Part shown: in pieces, positions 17,571 through 26,093 of the stretch
Layout: each line of letters opens with the position of its first letter
How positions within the stretch are numbered: the first letter of the stretch is position 1
NCBI RefSeq assembly: GCF_013386765.1
Contig: NZ_JACARE010000007.1
Location: forward strand, 69,508 to 118,610
Source of the DNA: Pseudomonas yamanorum
GTDB taxonomy: Bacteria > Pseudomonadota > Gammaproteobacteria > Pseudomonadales > Pseudomonadaceae
Length of the DNA: 49,103 nucleotides
Direction of reading: 5' to 3'
Made by a program: the position numbers and the translations under genes
Notes under the pieces: generated by a model
Database searches by the model: none
Seen by the model: only the letters and a program-made list of their open reading frames with translations
Told to the model about the DNA's origin: nothing

Positions 17571-17729
17571 TAGATTCGGTAGTCTAAAGACCGATACCGG
17601 CCGGCATGCCGTGGCTTTGTAATGGGGATGCGCGATTACCGCTTTCCACAACATTCCATTACATTTGCGTGCACGCCTGGCTGACGTTTCGGCTATCTCC
17701 TGCCTTTTGAGTTTCGGACGAATTGCCCC

Positions 17730-18440
17730 ATGGCCAAGCAAGACCACTTGTTGATCGTCGATGACGACCCGCAAATCCGCCAGCTGTTGTGCGACTACCT
17801 GAGTGATGCCGGCTTCCAGGTGTCCACCGCTGGCGACGGCAAGGAAATGCGCCGCCGCCTGGCGCTGAATGTCATCGACCTGATCGTGCTGGACCTGATG
17901 CTGCCCGGCGAAGACGGCCTGAGTCTGTGCCGCGAATTGCGGGTGAGCTCCAACACGCCGGTGATCATGCTCACCGCCAAGGGCACGCTGATCGACCGGA
18001 TCGTCGGCCTGGAAATCGGCGCCGACGATTACTTGCCCAAGCCGTTCGACCCTCGGGAGTTGCTGGTGCGGATCAAGGTGGTGCTGCGCCGGGTGCAGAG
18101 TTTTCCGGACCGGGCGCGGCTGGATGAAGCGCCGAGCATCAGCTTCGCCGGCTGGCAACTGGACACCCGGGCGCGGCAATTGCTCTCGCCCGAAGGCGTG
18201 GTGGTGAGCCTCGGCAACTCCGATTACCGGGTGTTGCGCCTGCTGTTGCAACACCCCAACCGGCCGCTGAGTCGCGACTTTTTGCTCAACCATGTGTTCG
18301 ACAAGGACAGCACGCCGTTCGACCGCTCGATTGATGTGTGCGTCAGCCGCCTGCGTTCGCAATTGCCGGCCGGGCTGATCAAGACCGTGCGCAATGAGGG
18401 CTACATGCTCACCGCCGACGACGTGGCGCTGCAATCGTGA
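17730..18440 (+). CDS. OmpR-family response regulator
   Basis: A 236-residue DNA-binding response regulator. The receiver domain has acidic pocket DDD (11-13), phosphoacceptor Asp55 (LIVLDLMLPG), Thr in MLTAKG and Lys in LPKPFDP. The winged-helix OmpR/PhoB domain spans about 130-232 and ends in the usual NEGYML. It diverges from the Fiu-like receptor operon with 196 bases between them and overlaps the sensor kinase gene by four bases. By analogy with PfeR and PirR it probably activates the receptor operon when its siderophore is present; this is inferred from position. Confidence 0.93.
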   Translation: MAKQDHLLIVDDDPQIRQLLCDYLSDAGFQVSTAGDGKEMRRRLALNVIDLIVLDLMLPGEDGLSLCRELRVSSNTPVIMLTAKGTLIDRIVGLEIGADDYLPKPFDPRELLVRIKVVLRRVQSFPDRARLDEAPSISFAGWQLDTRARQLLSPEGVVVSLGNSDYRVLRLLLQHPNRPLSRDFLLNHVFDKDSTPFDRSIDVCVSRLRSQLPAGLIKTVRNEGYMLTADDVALQS

Positions 18441-19828
18441 AACTGCTGCCGCGTTCGCTGTTTGGCCGGCTGGTGCTGATCCTGGTCAGCGGCATGCTCG
18501 CGGCCCAGGCGCTCACCAGCAGCATCTGGTACGACATGCGCCACGGCCAGGTGCTGGAAATCCCCAGCCGGCTGATCGCCACACGGCTGGCGGACGTGGT
18601 GCGGCTGGTGCACAGCGATCCGGCACAGGCTGATGTACTGATCAAGCTGCTCGATACACCGCGTTTTCGCCTGACGCTCAGTGATCAGGCCAGTGATGTG
18701 CCGAGCCGCATCAGCGACAGCGACCAGTCCACTGAGCGTCTGTTGAATAAAGTGCTCTCGGAGAAGACCGGCTATACGCAGAACCTGCATTTGTTGAGCC
18801 TCAAGTTGCTGGACGCCGAAGGCCAGCACGCGGGGCTTTCGACCTTGCTCGGCTCCAAACCGGTGGTGGGGCAGTTCCTTATTGACCTGCGATTGCCGGA
18901 CGGGCGCTGGTTACAGGTGGAGGCCACCGAGGAGCAGGGCTGGACCAGTACCTCGCCGATGGACCTGTTGTTCGACTATGTGATGCGTATTTATTTGCTG
19001 CGGGTCGTGGTGCTGGTGATCATCGCCCTGGTGGCTGTTCGTCTAGCCATTCGCCCGCTGAATGCGTTGGCCAAGGCGGCTGAAGCGCTGGGCCGGGATA
19101 TTCAACGGCCACCGCTGGCCGTCGATGGCCCCACCGAAGTACGCCGCGCCGCCCAGGCGTTCAACGCCATGCAACAACGGCTGATCGCCAATATTGCCGA
19201 ACGTACGCGGTTCCTTGCGGCGATTTCCCACGACCTGCGCTCGCCCATCACACGCCTGCGCTTACGTACGGAGATGCTCGACGACAACCGCACCAAGGAG
19301 CGTTTTCGCAGCGACCTGGAAGAAATGGAGCACATGGTGTCCAGCACCCTGGATTTTGTCAGCAGCGGCGAAATCAACGAGAAACGCCAGAACATCGACA
19401 TCAACGCCTTGCTGCAAAGCTTGCAGGCGGACCTTCAGGATGTGGGTGAGACGGTGACGATAGAAGGGCGGGCCAAACAGCCGCTGCCGGGGTATGCCCG
19501 CAGCCTCAAGCGTTGTGTGCAGAACCTGCTGGAAAATGCGGTGCGTTATGGGTGCGAGGTGGTGGTGAGGGTTGAGGACAAGGCCGACAGCTTGAAGATT
19601 GTGATCAGCGACCGTGGGCCAGGGATTCCCCAGGAACAGCTGGAACAGGTGATGGAGCCGTTTTACCGGGTGGAAGGCTCACGCAATGTGGAAACCGGCG
19701 GCTACGGGCTGGGGTTGAGCATCGCGCATACGATTGCCAGTGCCCATGACGGGCGGTTGAGCTTGAGCAATCGGGAGGGTGGGGGATTGGAGGTGGTGTT
19801 GCAGTTTCAGCGCAAGGCTCAAGGCTGA
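18437..19828 (+). CDS. Sensor histidine kinase
   Basis: A 463-residue membrane sensor kinase starting with GTG inside the response regulator's stop (GTGA overlap). Two transmembrane segments (about 10-30 and 185-203) flank a periplasmic sensor region of ~150 residues with no domain I recognise. A HAMP linker follows, then the H-box AAISHDLRSPITRLRLR (His265), N-box NLLENAVRYG, G1 DRGPGIP and G2 GYGLGLSIA. The periplasmic region could sense a ferric siderophore or a change linked to its uptake, given the neighbouring receptor operon; the true ligand is unknown. Confidence 0.92.
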   Translation: MKLLPRSLFGRLVLILVSGMLAAQALTSSIWYDMRHGQVLEIPSRLIATRLADVVRLVHSDPAQADVLIKLLDTPRFRLTLSDQASDVPSRISDSDQSTERLLNKVLSEKTGYTQNLHLLSLKLLDAEGQHAGLSTLLGSKPVVGQFLIDLRLPDGRWLQVEATEEQGWTSTSPMDLLFDYVMRIYLLRVVVLVIIALVAVRLAIRPLNALAKAAEALGRDIQRPPLAVDGPTEVRRAAQAFNAMQQRLIANIAERTRFLAAISHDLRSPITRLRLRTEMLDDNRTKERFRSDLEEMEHMVSSTLDFVSSGEINEKRQNIDINALLQSLQADLQDVGETVTIEGRAKQPLPGYARSLKRCVQNLLENAVRYGCEVVVRVEDKADSLKIVISDRGPGIPQEQLEQVMEPFYRVEGSRNVETGGYGLGLSIAHTIASAHDGRLSLSNREGGGLEVVLQFQRKAQG

Positions 19829-19856
19829 GTCAGGATTTTGTGGGGCAGGGAGATAA

Positions 19857-20077
19857 TGTGGAGAGGGAGCTTGCTGTGGTGAGGGAGCTTGTTGTGGTAA
19901 GGGGGCTTGCTGTGGCGAGGGAGCTTGCTCCCGCTGGAGTGCGCAGCGCTCCCGCTTTTTTTGGGGCCGCTGCGCAGCCCAGCGGGAGCAAGCTCCCTCG
20001 CCACAGCAAGCTCCCTTGCCACAGCAAGCTCCCTCGCCACAGCAAGCCCCCTTGCCACAGCATGCTCCAAAGCCACA
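19857..20077. repeat. Long palindrome of amplified 18-base REP units
   Basis: The left arm has four head-to-tail 18-base units (19857, 19875, 19893, 19911; type tgtggcgagggagcttgc). The right arm has four complementary units (19988, 20006, 20024, 20042; type gcaagctccctcgccaca) plus a degenerate fifth at 20060. The innermost units are perfect complements; outer pairs differ at two or three positions. The centre (19929-19987) has a REP-style hairpin with cagcggga/tcccgctg and gcgcagc arms. It lies between the sensor kinase stop codon and the convergent LysR gene. It is a different family from the tgtgggagctgg repeats. Confidence 0.93.
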
Positions 20078-20086
20078 TTGGGTGTA

Positions 20087-20971
20087 TTACCACTGCACCT
20101 TGTTGAGGGCCTCGGCAAACGCCATCAACTTCGGCGAGTACTGCCGCGACGGCGGATACACCAGCGATATCGCCCGGCTGCGCCCGGCAAACTCCTCCAG
20201 CAAGGGCACCAGGCGCCCGGCCGCCAGATCCTCGCGCACCGCAAAATCCATCACCTGGGCAATGCCAAACCCGCCCACCGCGCCATCCACCAACGCGTCA
20301 CCGATATCAAAGATCAGCCTTCCTTCGACACTCACGTCCTGCACCTTGCCATCAAGTACGAATTGCCAGTCCACCAGCCGGCTGGTGCGCAGGTTGCGTA
20401 CGGTCAGGCAGTTGTGGTCCTTGAGCTCATCGACGGTTTGCGGCGTACCAAAACGCGCGAGATAAGCCGGGGCGGCCACGGTGACCCAGCGCAACGGCGG
20501 CAGTGCCCGGGCGATCAGGCGCTGGTCCTGAATCTCGCCGGTGCGCAGCAGGGCGTCAAAGCCTTCGTCGACGATGTCCACCAGGCGGTCGGTCATCACC
20601 GCTTCAATGCGCAGGTCGGGGTATTGAAGGGTCAGTTCGCCGATCACCGGCATCACCACCTTGCGGCCAAACAACGACGGGGTGCTGATCTTCAGCAAGC
20701 CGGACGGTGAACTGCGGCGGTCGAGCATCTGCCGCTCGGCTTCGGCCAGTTCCGCCAGCAGCGGCGCGCTGCGCTCATAGAGCATCTGCCCGTCCGGCGT
20801 GAGGCTGACGCTGCGGGTGTTGCGTTGCAGCAGGCGTACGCCCAACTGGTTTTCCAGCCGGGAAATGGCCCGGGACAAGCCCGATTGGGTCAGCCCCAGG
20901 TCCCCGGCAGCACGGGTGAAACTGCGGGTTTCGGCGACGCGAACCAGCAAGCGAACGGCGTTCAAATCCAT
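20087..20971 (-). CDS. LysR-family transcriptional regulator
   Basis: A 294-residue LysR regulator. The winged helix-turn-helix is at the N terminus (MDLNAVRLLVRVAE, FTRAAGDLGLTQSGLSRAISRLE) and the periplasmic-binding-protein-like effector domain follows from about residue 90. I chose ATG 20971 (MDLNAV); ATG 20983 is also possible, and the much longer frame to 21145 is rejected because it runs into the MFS gene. It is divergent from the MFS exporter gene 95 bases away, so it most likely regulates that gene in response to an unknown small molecule. Confidence 0.9.
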   Translation of the reverse strand: MDLNAVRLLVRVAETRSFTRAAGDLGLTQSGLSRAISRLENQLGVRLLQRNTRSVSLTPDGQMLYERSAPLLAELAEAERQMLDRRSSPSGLLKISTPSLFGRKVVMPVIGELTLQYPDLRIEAVMTDRLVDIVDEGFDALLRTGEIQDQRLIARALPPLRWVTVAAPAYLARFGTPQTVDELKDHNCLTVRNLRTSRLVDWQFVLDGKVQDVSVEGRLIFDIGDALVDGAVGGFGIAQVMDFAVREDLAAGRLVPLLEEFAGRSRAISLVYPPSRQYSPKLMAFAEALNKVQW

Positions 20972-21065
20972 GATTAAAGTCATTACTGAAAGAGTGATAA
21001 GGCTATTTATCATCTGTTGAGCATGAAAGACACTGGCGCCTCTCATTTTCTGGCAGGACGCTGTG

Positions 21066-22463
21066 ATGTCTTTATCTCGACCCTCAGGCTGGATGTTGTC
21101 GTTGCTGGCAACCGCGCAACTGATCATCGCCCTGGACGCGACCATCGTGTTTGTCGCGCTGCCGCAGATCGGCAGCCACCTGGGTTTTTCCGCCCAGCAA
21201 TTGCAGTGGGTGGTCAGCGCCTACACCGTGGCGTTCGGCGGCTTCCTGCTGTTGGGTGGCCGCGCGGCAGACTTGTTGGGCAAGCGGCGCTTGTACATCC
21301 TCGGTCAGTCGCTGTACGCGCTGTCATCCCTGGCGGCGGTGCTCGGCGCCAGCGCCTTGTTGCTGGTGCTGGCCCGGGCGGTGCAGGGCGTGGGCGGGGC
21401 GCTGTTGTTCCCGGCCACCTTGGCGCTGATCAACACCCACTACGCCGAAGGCCCGGCGCGCAACCGTGCGTTTGCGGTATGGAGCGCGGCGTCTGCGGCG
21501 GGCCTGGCCTTGGGGGCGTTGCTCGGCGGCGTGCTGACCCAGGCCTGGGGCTGGGAAGCGGTCTTCCTGGTGAATGTGCCGTTGGCCGGCGCCTGCGCCC
21601 TGGCGGCGCGCTACTGGATTCCCGTCGATGGCGAGCGGGCCCGTGGGCGCAATTTTGATATCAGCGGCGCGTTGACCGTGACGCTAGGCGGAACCTTGCT
21701 GGTGTTCGCCCTGGTGCAAGGGCCGGAGTGGGGCTGGGCGGCGCCGTCGACCCTGGGTTGCATGGCCCTGGCAGTGGCGCTGCTGGGGTTGTTCGCCTGG
21801 ATCGAACACCGCGGCCGTGATCCCTTGATGCCGCTGCGGCTGTTGGGCTACCGCGAGTTGCGCATGGCCATGGTGTTGACCGCAGTGTTCATGAGCAGCT
21901 TTGGCGTGCAGTACTATTTTCTGGCGGTGTATTACCAGCAGGTCTACGGCTACAGCGTGTTGCAGGCGGGGCTGGCGTTTTTGCCGGCGACCCTGGTGTG
22001 CACCGCCGGCATCTGGCTGGCGGAACGTTCGCTGGCGCGGCTGGGTTTGCGCACCACCTTGGTCAGCGGCCAGTTGGCGGGCGCGGTGGGCATCGCCCTG
22101 GTGTGTGTGGCGTTGCCGACGGGGGCGGGGTTCTGGTCGTTGCTGCCGGGGATTTTCATCCTGAGTATCGGCCAGGGCATGACCTGGACGGCGATGTGGG
22201 TGTCGGCCGGGTTGGGCATCCGCCCGGGCGAGCAAGGTGTGGCGGCGGGCATGGCCTCCACCAGCCAGCAGATTGGCGGTGCGTTGGGGCTGGCGTTGCT
22301 GGTGTCGTTGGCGAATTCTGGCGGGTCGACGGGTGCGGCGCAGGCGGGTGGGATCGAATTGGCGCTGTGGTGGAGCGCGGCGATTGCCCTGGTGGGTGCG
22401 GTGCTGGCGTTAGCGCTTAAAGAGCGCGCTATAGAGTCGGATGCGATTTCAGCAGCGACATAA
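21066..22463 (+). CDS. MFS transporter, DHA2-type multidrug efflux
   Basis: A 465-residue major facilitator with about 14 hydrophobic segments. The N-terminal motif ALDATIVFVALPQIG, motif A-like GGRAADLLGKRRL and motif C-like segment LGALLGGVLTQ place it in the drug:H+ antiporter-2 (14-spanner) group. ATG 21066 has an AGGA ribosome site six bases upstream; a GTG one codon earlier is less likely. It faces a LysR regulator across a short divergent intergenic region. Exported substrate unknown. Confidence 0.9.
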   Translation: MSLSRPSGWMLSLLATAQLIIALDATIVFVALPQIGSHLGFSAQQLQWVVSAYTVAFGGFLLLGGRAADLLGKRRLYILGQSLYALSSLAAVLGASALLLVLARAVQGVGGALLFPATLALINTHYAEGPARNRAFAVWSAASAAGLALGALLGGVLTQAWGWEAVFLVNVPLAGACALAARYWIPVDGERARGRNFDISGALTVTLGGTLLVFALVQGPEWGWAAPSTLGCMALAVALLGLFAWIEHRGRDPLMPLRLLGYRELRMAMVLTAVFMSSFGVQYYFLAVYYQQVYGYSVLQAGLAFLPATLVCTAGIWLAERSLARLGLRTTLVSGQLAGAVGIALVCVALPTGAGFWSLLPGIFILSIGQGMTWTAMWVSAGLGIRPGEQGVAAGMASTSQQIGGALGLALLVSLANSGGSTGAAQAGGIELALWWSAAIALVGAVLALALKERAIESDAISAAT

Positions 22464-22469
22464 ATCAAC

Positions 22470-22558
22470 TGTGGGAGCTGGCTTGCCTGCGATGGCGGAG
22501 TGTCAGTCAGTCATTTATTCGCTGACCCACCGCTATCGCAGGCAAGCCAGCTCCCACA
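22470..22558. repeat. REPIN-like inverted repeat
   Basis: Matched-arm copy (tgtgggagctggcttgcctg ... caggcaagccagctcccaca) in the gap between the convergent MFS and AraC genes. Confidence 0.9.
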
Positions 22559-22585
22559 GGTTGATTGCATTTCAAGGCGGGATTT

Positions 22586-23386
22586 TCAGCGCCCGAGCAT
22601 CTTCACCCAGCGCGACGGCGGCATGCCGAAGGTGCTGCGAAACTGGCGGGTCATGTGGCTCTGGTCGGTGAAGCCTGCGGTCAGTGCCGCATCCACCAGT
22701 GACTGGCCATGGCCGAGCAGGCTGCGCACCAGGTCCAGGCGGCGCATGGTCAGGTAGCGATAAGGGCTGGTGCCGAACAACAAACGAAAATCCCGCGACA
22801 ACGCCCAGCGGTCACGATTGGCGTATTCCGCCATCTCGTCGAGGGTGATCGGGCGGCCCAGGGCGCTGTGGATAAATTCCCGGGCGCGCTCGGCGGCGCG
22901 GTAGTCGAAGGTCTTGCGACTGACGGTGATGCCCGACGCATTGTTCAGCGCCTGGGCCAGGTCGAACATCGCGTCCTGTTCCTGCAACGGATCGATCGGG
23001 CAATCCAGGCTTTGCAGCAACGCTTCGCTGGCGCGGTACAGCCACGGGTCGCTGGACAGCCCGCCGGGAATAAACGGCAACGGCTTGCCACCGAGCACCT
23101 GCTGGATCAGCGCCGGCTCCACATAAATCATCCGGTATTTGAAGCCTTCCTCGCTGCCGGCCCAACCGTCATGCACTTCGTCGGGATGGATCACCATGGT
23201 CCGTCCCGGCAGGCTGTGGGTCATGCCGCCGCGATAGTGAAAACTCTGCACGCCGAACAGGGTGCGGCCGATGGCGTAGGTGTCGTGGCGATGGGGGTCG
23301 AAGCCAAATCCGGCAAAGTACGCCTCTATACGCTCCAGGCCACTGGCGTGGGGCGCGCGGTGCAGCCAGTCGATATTGGTCGCCAT
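22586..23386 (-). CDS. AraC-family transcriptional regulator
   Basis: A 266-residue regulator. An N-terminal cupin-like sensing domain contains FDPHRHDTYAIG and HPDEVHDG. The C-terminal double helix-turn-helix AraC domain includes ITLDEMAEYANRDRWALSRDFR and VDAALTAGFTDQSHMTRQFRS (18 of these residues form the second helix-turn-helix). It is divergent from a LysE-type exporter; AraC/LysE pairs of this kind are common in pseudomonads and suggest control of amino-acid or metabolite export. Confidence 0.9.
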   Translation of the reverse strand: MATNIDWLHRAPHASGLERIEAYFAGFGFDPHRHDTYAIGRTLFGVQSFHYRGGMTHSLPGRTMVIHPDEVHDGWAGSEEGFKYRMIYVEPALIQQVLGGKPLPFIPGGLSSDPWLYRASEALLQSLDCPIDPLQEQDAMFDLAQALNNASGITVSRKTFDYRAAERAREFIHSALGRPITLDEMAEYANRDRWALSRDFRLLFGTSPYRYLTMRRLDLVRSLLGHGQSLVDAALTAGFTDQSHMTRQFRSTFGMPPSRWVKMLGR

Positions 23387-23523
23387 GATGAGTTGTCGCG
23401 CAAAGAGATGGAAATACGTTAACCCAGTCTGAATCCGCTGTCTGCCGGGGTCTTGTACGATTGTGCGCGGCGGGTGCCGGGCCTATGATCCTGATTCCTG
23501 CACTGTCCTCGGCGGAATCCCAC

Positions 23524-24162
23524 ATGGAATTGTTCAATCCGGCCTACGCGGCTCCTCTGGTCTCGCTGGCCCTGCTCTGGACCGTCGCGGTCGTCACGCC
23601 CGGCCCGAACTTCTTCAACACCGCGCAACTGGCCGCCAGTTGCTCGCGTCGCCACGGCGTGGTGGCGTCCTCGGGCGTGGCCACCGGCACGGTGATCTGG
23701 GGGCTGGCAGGCGGCCTGGGGATCAAGTCGCTGTTCACCGCAGCGCCGATGCTGTACCTGGCGTTCAAGATCATCGGCGGCTGCTACCTGATTTACCTGG
23801 GGTTGAAACTGTTCCGGCGCTCGGCACCGTCCATGGCCCAGAACCTGTTGCCGGATGAGCCTCGGCGCTCACTGTTTTCCGCCTGGCGCCTGGGCTTGCT
23901 GGGCAACCTGTCCAACCCCAAGGCGGCGCTGTTCGTCGCGACGATCTTTGCGTCCACCATGCCGCAGTCACCGTCGCCGATGCTGCTGACCCTGGCGGTG
24001 ATCACCATGGCGACGCTGTCGTTCAGTTGGTACTCCTGCGTGGCGCTGGTGTTTTCCAGCGAGCGGATGGCTAACGTCTACAGCCGTTCGCGCAAGTGGC
24101 TGGACCGGTTTGCCGGCGGTTGTTATGTGCTGTTCGGGGCCACGCTGGTGGCGAATCGCTGA
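23524..24162 (+). CDS. LysE/RhtB-family amino-acid exporter
   Basis: A 212-residue inner-membrane exporter with about six hydrophobic helices. It has the family signature VVTPGPNFF near residues 24-32, GVATGTVIWG, and YLIYLGLKLFR. I chose ATG 23524 over an upstream frame start at 23461, because the conserved N terminus begins MELFNPAYAAPLVSLALLW. Family members export lysine, threonine, homoserine or related metabolites; the substrate here is unknown. It is probably controlled by the divergent AraC regulator. Confidence 0.9.
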   Translation: MELFNPAYAAPLVSLALLWTVAVVTPGPNFFNTAQLAASCSRRHGVVASSGVATGTVIWGLAGGLGIKSLFTAAPMLYLAFKIIGGCYLIYLGLKLFRRSAPSMAQNLLPDEPRRSLFSAWRLGLLGNLSNPKAALFVATIFASTMPQSPSPMLLTLAVITMATLSFSWYSCVALVFSSERMANVYSRSRKWLDRFAGGCYVLFGATLVANR

Positions 24163-24205
24163 CGGCTCATGGTAAGAAGCCTTACTTTCAAACGTGAGGC
24201 CGATC

Positions 24206-25300
24206 ATGAGCAAGCTGCGGGTAGGGATTATTTTTGGTGGCCGTTCGGCCGAGCACGAAGTGTCGCTGCAATCGGCGCGCAACATCGTCGACGCACTGGA
24301 CCGTTCGCGCTTTGAGCCGATCCTGATCGGCATCGACAAGGCCGGCCACTGGCACCTCAACGACACCTCGGGGTTTTTGCTCAACGAGGAAAACCCGGCG
24401 CTGATCGCCCTCAACCAATCCAACCGCGAACTGGCCGTGGTGCCGGGCAAGGCCAGCCAGCAACTGGTGGAAACCGCCAGCCAGGCCTCGCTGGAACATG
24501 TCGATGTGATCTTCCCGATCGTCCACGGCACCCTCGGAGAAGACGGCTGCCTGCAAGGGCTGCTGCGCATGGCCGACTTGCCGTTTGTTGGCTCTGACGT
24601 GCTGGGTTCGGCGGTGTGCATGGACAAGGACATCAGCAAACGCCTGCTGCGGGATGCCGGGATTGCCGTGACGCCGTTCATCACCCTCAACCGTCGCACG
24701 GCGGCGCGTACCACCTTCGAACAGGCCCAACAGAAACTTGGATTGCCGATGTTCGTGAAGCCGGCGAACCAGGGTTCATCCGTGGGCGTGAGCAAGGTAG
24801 GCAGCGAGGCTGAATACCACGCGGCCGTTGAGCTGGCCCTGGGGTTTGATGAAAAAGTGCTGGTGGAATCGGCAGTAAAAGGCCGGGAAATCGAATGCGC
24901 CGTGTTGGGCAACGAGAACCCCATCGCCAGCGGCTGCGGCGAGATCGTGGTGCGCGACGGGTTCTATTCCTACGACAGCAAATACATCGATGACCAGGCG
25001 GCCCAGGTGGTGGTGCCGGCGGACATCAGTGTTGAACACAGCGAGCGCATTCGTGCGTTGGCCATCGAAGCGTTTGAAACCCTGGGCTGCGCCGGGCTGG
25101 CGCGGGTGGATGTGTTTCTGACGGATGAGGGTGAGGTGCTGATCAACGAGATCAACTCGTTGCCGGGTTTTACCCGCATCAGCATGTACCCCAAGTTGTG
25201 GCAGGCGGCAGGCATGAGCTACAGCGAGCTGGTAAGCCGGTTGATCGAGCTGGCGCTGGAGCGGCATGCGGGGCGTAAGGGGCTGAAGATCAGCCGGTAG
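24206..25300 (+). CDS. ddlA: D-alanine--D-alanine ligase A
   Basis: A 364-residue ATP-grasp ligase that joins two D-alanines for peptidoglycan precursors in the cytoplasm. It has the N-terminal [13 protein letters not shown] (catalytic Glu16-type residue), ATP-grasp segments [14 protein letters not shown] and [16 protein letters not shown], and the metal/substrate motif [18 protein letters not shown]. Length equals E. coli DdlA. ATG 24206 (MSKLRVG) is favoured over the frame start at 24194. It is not in a division/cell-wall cluster, which fits the ddlA paralogue rather than ddlB. A toxin-antitoxin pair converges on its 3' end with 13 bases between the genes. Confidence 0.93.
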   Translation: MSKLRVGIIFGGRSAEHEVSLQSARNIVDALDRSRFEPILIGIDKAGHWHLNDTSGFLLNEENPALIALNQSNRELAVVPGKASQQLVETASQASLEHVDVIFPIVHGTLGEDGCLQGLLRMADLPFVGSDVLGSAVCMDKDISKRLLRDAGIAVTPFITLNRRTAARTTFEQAQQKLGLPMFVKPANQGSSVGVSKVGSEAEYHAAVELALGFDEKVLVESAVKGREIECAVLGNENPIASGCGEIVVRDGFYSYDSKYIDDQAAQVVVPADISVEHSERIRALAIEAFETLGCAGLARVDVFLTDEGEVLINEINSLPGFTRISMYPKLWQAAGMSYSELVSRLIELALERHAGRKGLKISR

Positions 25301-25313
25301 CCCAGGAATGCCA

Positions 25314-25628
25314 TCAGGCGTTACTGAGGACTTCTCGAAAAACGTCCGGCCTGATGGCTGCTATATGCAGCAATGAACGTGCTGCGCCGGACGGAGAACG
25401 GCGGCCTTGCTCCCATTCTTGAAGCGTTCGTACAGAGACTCCCAGCAATTCGGCGAACTTGGGTTGCGACAGCCCAGTTTTACTTCGGGCCTCGGCGGCT
25501 TGGGTGATTTCGACGTGATGGACCTGGCCATGACGACCTTCTTTGACATCAATAACGGCAGCCAGCAATTCCTCGCCGATGTTGCGTTTGGCGTCACGTT
25601 CCTTAAGTTGTTTCTCAGTGAGTGGCAT
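25314..25628 (-). CDS. HigA-like antitoxin with Xre helix-turn-helix
   Basis: A 104-residue protein with a flexible N-terminal half and a C-terminal helix-turn-helix (ARSKTGLSQPKFAELLGVSVRTLQEW, then EQGRRSPSGAA). The layout and the WEQGRxxPxGxA motif match V. cholerae HigA2. Its start overlaps the upstream toxin gene by 14 bases. It should neutralise the toxin through its disordered N terminus and repress the operon through the helix-turn-helix. Toxin-first order is typical of HigBA. Confidence 0.87.
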   Translation of the reverse strand: MPLTEKQLKERDAKRNIGEELLAAVIDVKEGRHGQVHHVEITQAAEARSKTGLSQPKFAELLGVSVRTLQEWEQGRRSPSGAARSLLHIAAIRPDVFREVLSNA

Positions 25629-25935
25629 GGTTCATTTCCTTGGCGATTTTGTAGAGGACATGCGCGGGAATATTCTCGGTGGCACCTTTGCCATAAATCA
25701 GCAGGGCAACCAGTGCACCACACGCCAATTGTGTTGTGTAGATGATCCGCACTGAGCTGCTCTTGCCTCGGCCTTCAAGACTCCAGCGTACTTTTCGGCA
25801 ACCACCAGAGCCTGGAATGACAGTTCCTGAGTCGGGGTGGTTGGCGAGAAAAACCATAAAAATACCCCGTTCTTCTTCGGTCCAGTAATCGGGCCATAGC
25901 TTGCTGAATAGTGGCGACTCGATGATCGTTAACAC
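25615..25935 (-). CDS. HigB/RelE-like mRNA interferase toxin
   Basis: A 106-residue RelE-superfamily toxin related to V. cholerae HigB2: FSKLWPDYWTEEERGIFMVF, then GSGGCRKVRW, SVRIIY (Arg63) and LLIYGKG (Lys83) match the family core. Such toxins cut mRNA on the ribosome. It starts with GTG at 25935; no upstream ATG is available. A perfect palindrome lies eight bases upstream and is probably the operator bound by the antitoxin. Confidence 0.87.
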   Translation of the reverse strand: MLTIIESPLFSKLWPDYWTEEERGIFMVFLANHPDSGTVIPGSGGCRKVRWSLEGRGKSSSVRIIYTTQLACGALVALLIYGKGATENIPAHVLYKIAKEMNHATH

Positions 25936-25943
25936 GCAAAATT

Positions 25944-25960
25944 CTACGTCTTTGACGTAG
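25944..25960. promoter_or_regulatory. Palindromic operator candidate of the toxin-antitoxin operon
   Basis: Perfect inverted repeat CTACGTC-TTT-GACGTAG directly upstream of the GTG start of the toxin gene. Xre-type antitoxins usually bind such sites to repress their own operon. Confidence 0.65.
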
Positions 25961-26093
25961 CCTCTGGCAAGGAATGGCGGGGCCAGAAAATGTCAGCGGA
26001 TGGAGTGGTATTCAAGAAGCGTTGTATCGCAAAAGATGACAGCCTATGGTCTCCCCAAGGCTAGTAGCTACGAGAGCTGTAGGGGGCTTCCCA

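Noticed and set aside
19857..20077. CRISPR-like look of the 18-base repeats
   Set aside because: The units are directly adjacent without spacers and are mirrored as inverted arms, so it is an expanded REP palindrome.
25407..25745. Open frames on the plus strand across the toxin-antitoxin pair
   Set aside because: They are antisense to two overlapping genes with clear family motifs and have no ribosome sites.
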